Of a stretch of DNA of 6,339 bases, positions 5,889 to 6,339 are shown one piece after another. Position numbers and translations under genes: made by a program. The stretch spans positions 1-6,339 of the forward strand of contig DATKLX010000066.1 in NCBI GenBank assembly GCA_035542155.1, given 5' to 3'. The stretch comes from DATKLX01 sp035542155 (GTDB taxonomy: Bacteria; Chloroflexota; Anaerolineae; Anaerolineales; Anaerolineaceae). The notes under the pieces are model-generated. The model had not been told where the DNA came from. It made no database searches and saw only the letters and a program-made list of their open reading frames with translations. Within the stretch, counting starts at the first letter, position 1; each line of letters starts with the position of its first letter.

Positions 5889-5947
5889 ATGGGATCCCGA
5901 GTAAGATTAGCTGACCCAATTGGTGGAATAATTTTACTCCTGGTTCA

Positions 5948-6148
5948 ATGACTGTTCAGGATTTTGTGGGTATTTGGATCCTTTGGGAAAGAAGTGGTCT
6001 TGAAGGTTTAGAAAGTGATCTCCTTGAAGCTGCTAAGAACAATCTCTGGATGGATGCAAAAACTCAATTAAATCGCGATACTTGGTGCCAAGTGAAATCT
6101 TGTTTCTTTGGTGTATTCAATTATCTAGCAGCTTGTCGGAGAGACTGA
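5948..6148 (+). CDS. Possible AT-rich hypothetical ORF (66 aa)
   Basis: No function is recognised. The frame uses T- and A-ending codons consistently (GGT, GAT, ACT, AAT, GCT), unlike the G/C-ending codons of all other genes in the window. This suggests it was once coding and came from a lower-GC source. The product has several Trp residues, an acidic middle (ERSGLEGLESDLLEAA) and three Cys near the C terminus. No Shine-Dalgarno precedes 5948. The same frame is open upstream only to a stop at 5912-5914. It may be the 3' part of a broken gene that also includes the 5787-5947 frame, displaced by a frameshift. Its stop codon lies inside the hairpin at 6131-6153. Confidence 0.25.
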   Translation: MTVQDFVGIWILWERSGLEGLESDLLEAAKNNLWMDAKTQLNRDTWCQVKSCFFGVFNYLAACRRD

Positions 6149-6153
6149 CAAGC
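6131..6153. repeat. 7-bp inverted repeat upstream of transposase
   Basis: GCTTGTC (6131-6137) and GACAAGC (6147-6153) are exact reverse complements; a G-T pair at 6138/6146 extends the stem to eight with a seven-base loop. It sits 29 bases before the transposase start, where the insertion-sequence left end should be. It could be an element end, a hairpin that shields the transposase from outside transcription, or a weak terminator; no T-run follows. Confidence 0.4.
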
Positions 6154-6176
6154 AAATACGACTAAAATGGTAAACT
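6145..6176 (+). promoter_or_regulatory. Candidate transposase promoter
   Basis: CTGACA (6145-6150) resembles a -35 box, and TGG-TAAACT (6168-6176) resembles an extended -10. The 20-base spacer is long, but an extended -10 can tolerate that. The -10 ends six bases before the ATG, so the transcript may be leaderless. TAAAAT at 6163-6168 is an alternative -10 without a well-placed -35. Confidence 0.3.
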
Positions 6177-6182
6177 ATCTGC

Positions 6183-6339
6183 ATGAGCAGAAAATTTCGA
6201 ACCGCCAATTACGAAGCGACCTTGAACCAGACAATCCGTCTGGAAGAAGCGCTGCCTCCCGAACACCTGGCGCGCTTCGTGGTGGATGTGGTAGCCCAGC
6301 TCGATCTGAGCCAGATTTATGAGCAGTACGCTCCGCAAG
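6183..6339 (+). CDS. IS1182-family transposase, N-terminal part
   Basis: The 52 codons visible before the window ends are open and read MSRKFRTANYEATLN, followed by LPPEHLARFVVDVVAQLDLS and a segment ending IYEQYAPQ. A short basic start, then LPxxHLxRFVxDxVxxLDL and a Tyr-containing segment, is typical of the N-terminal DUF772-type domain of IS1182/IS5-like DDE transposases, which cut and rejoin the element ends. The catalytic DDE domain would lie beyond 6339 and cannot be judged, so intactness is unknown. G/C-ending codons agree with the host-like genes and contrast with the AT-rich sequence just upstream. No Shine-Dalgarno is seen. I could not place the element's left terminal repeat with certainty. 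Confidence 0.85.
   Translation, partial: MSRKFRTANYEATLNQTIRLEEALPPEHLARFVVDVVAQLDLSQIYEQYAPQ

Noticed and set aside
5680..5919. 79-codon minus-strand frame with hydrophobic N terminus
   Set aside because: Phe/Leu/His/Ser-rich translation typical of antisense AT-rich DNA; it crosses the boundary between the palindrome cluster and the AT-rich island and has no start signal.

Overview
This window holds one flavin-dependent oxidoreductase, one small helical hypothetical protein, one large tricorn-type protease, and a gene-poor stretch of about 1.1 kb that ends in the first 52 codons of an IS1182-type transposase. The three main genes are GC-rich with G/C-ending codons. Together with a bacterial tricorn protease and a small-palindrome-rich intergenic region, this suggests a GC-rich environmental bacterium. 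Chloroflexota (Anaerolineae-like) is my best guess, with Acidobacteriota or Planctomycetota as alternatives. No rRNA or tRNA is present to settle it.

Layout. 1-216: AT-rich leader with a perfect TATAAT box overlapped by an imperfect direct repeat, then a strong Shine-Dalgarno. 217-1443 (+): FAD/NAD(P)-binding monooxygenase-like protein. 1489-1734 (+): 81-residue unknown protein with no Shine-Dalgarno but a TAAAAT box seven bases before the ATG, which could make it leaderless. 1737-5045 (-): 1102-residue tricorn protease with every catalytic position present, converging on the small gene with only two bases between the stop codons. Its own TATAAT box and ribosome binding site lie just above 5045.

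5046-6182 splits in two. 5094-5720 contains degenerate heptanucleotide tandem repeats (GAGAACC-like) and several hairpin-forming inverted repeats, and I see no convincing gene in it. 5720-6182 is distinctly AT-richer and carries short, apparently broken reading frames with A/T-ending codons unlike the flanking genes; it looks foreign or decayed. It abuts the transposase that starts at 6183 and runs off the window.

The genes do not form an obvious pathway. The oxidoreductase and small protein could be co-transcribed (45 bases between the upstream stop and the chosen start), while the protease is an independent unit on the opposite strand. I found no defence system, CRISPR array, or clear new multi-gene system. 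The points most worth checking are the repeat/palindrome cluster at 5100-5713, the AT-rich island beside the insertion sequence, and the operator-like repeat ahead of the oxidoreductase.
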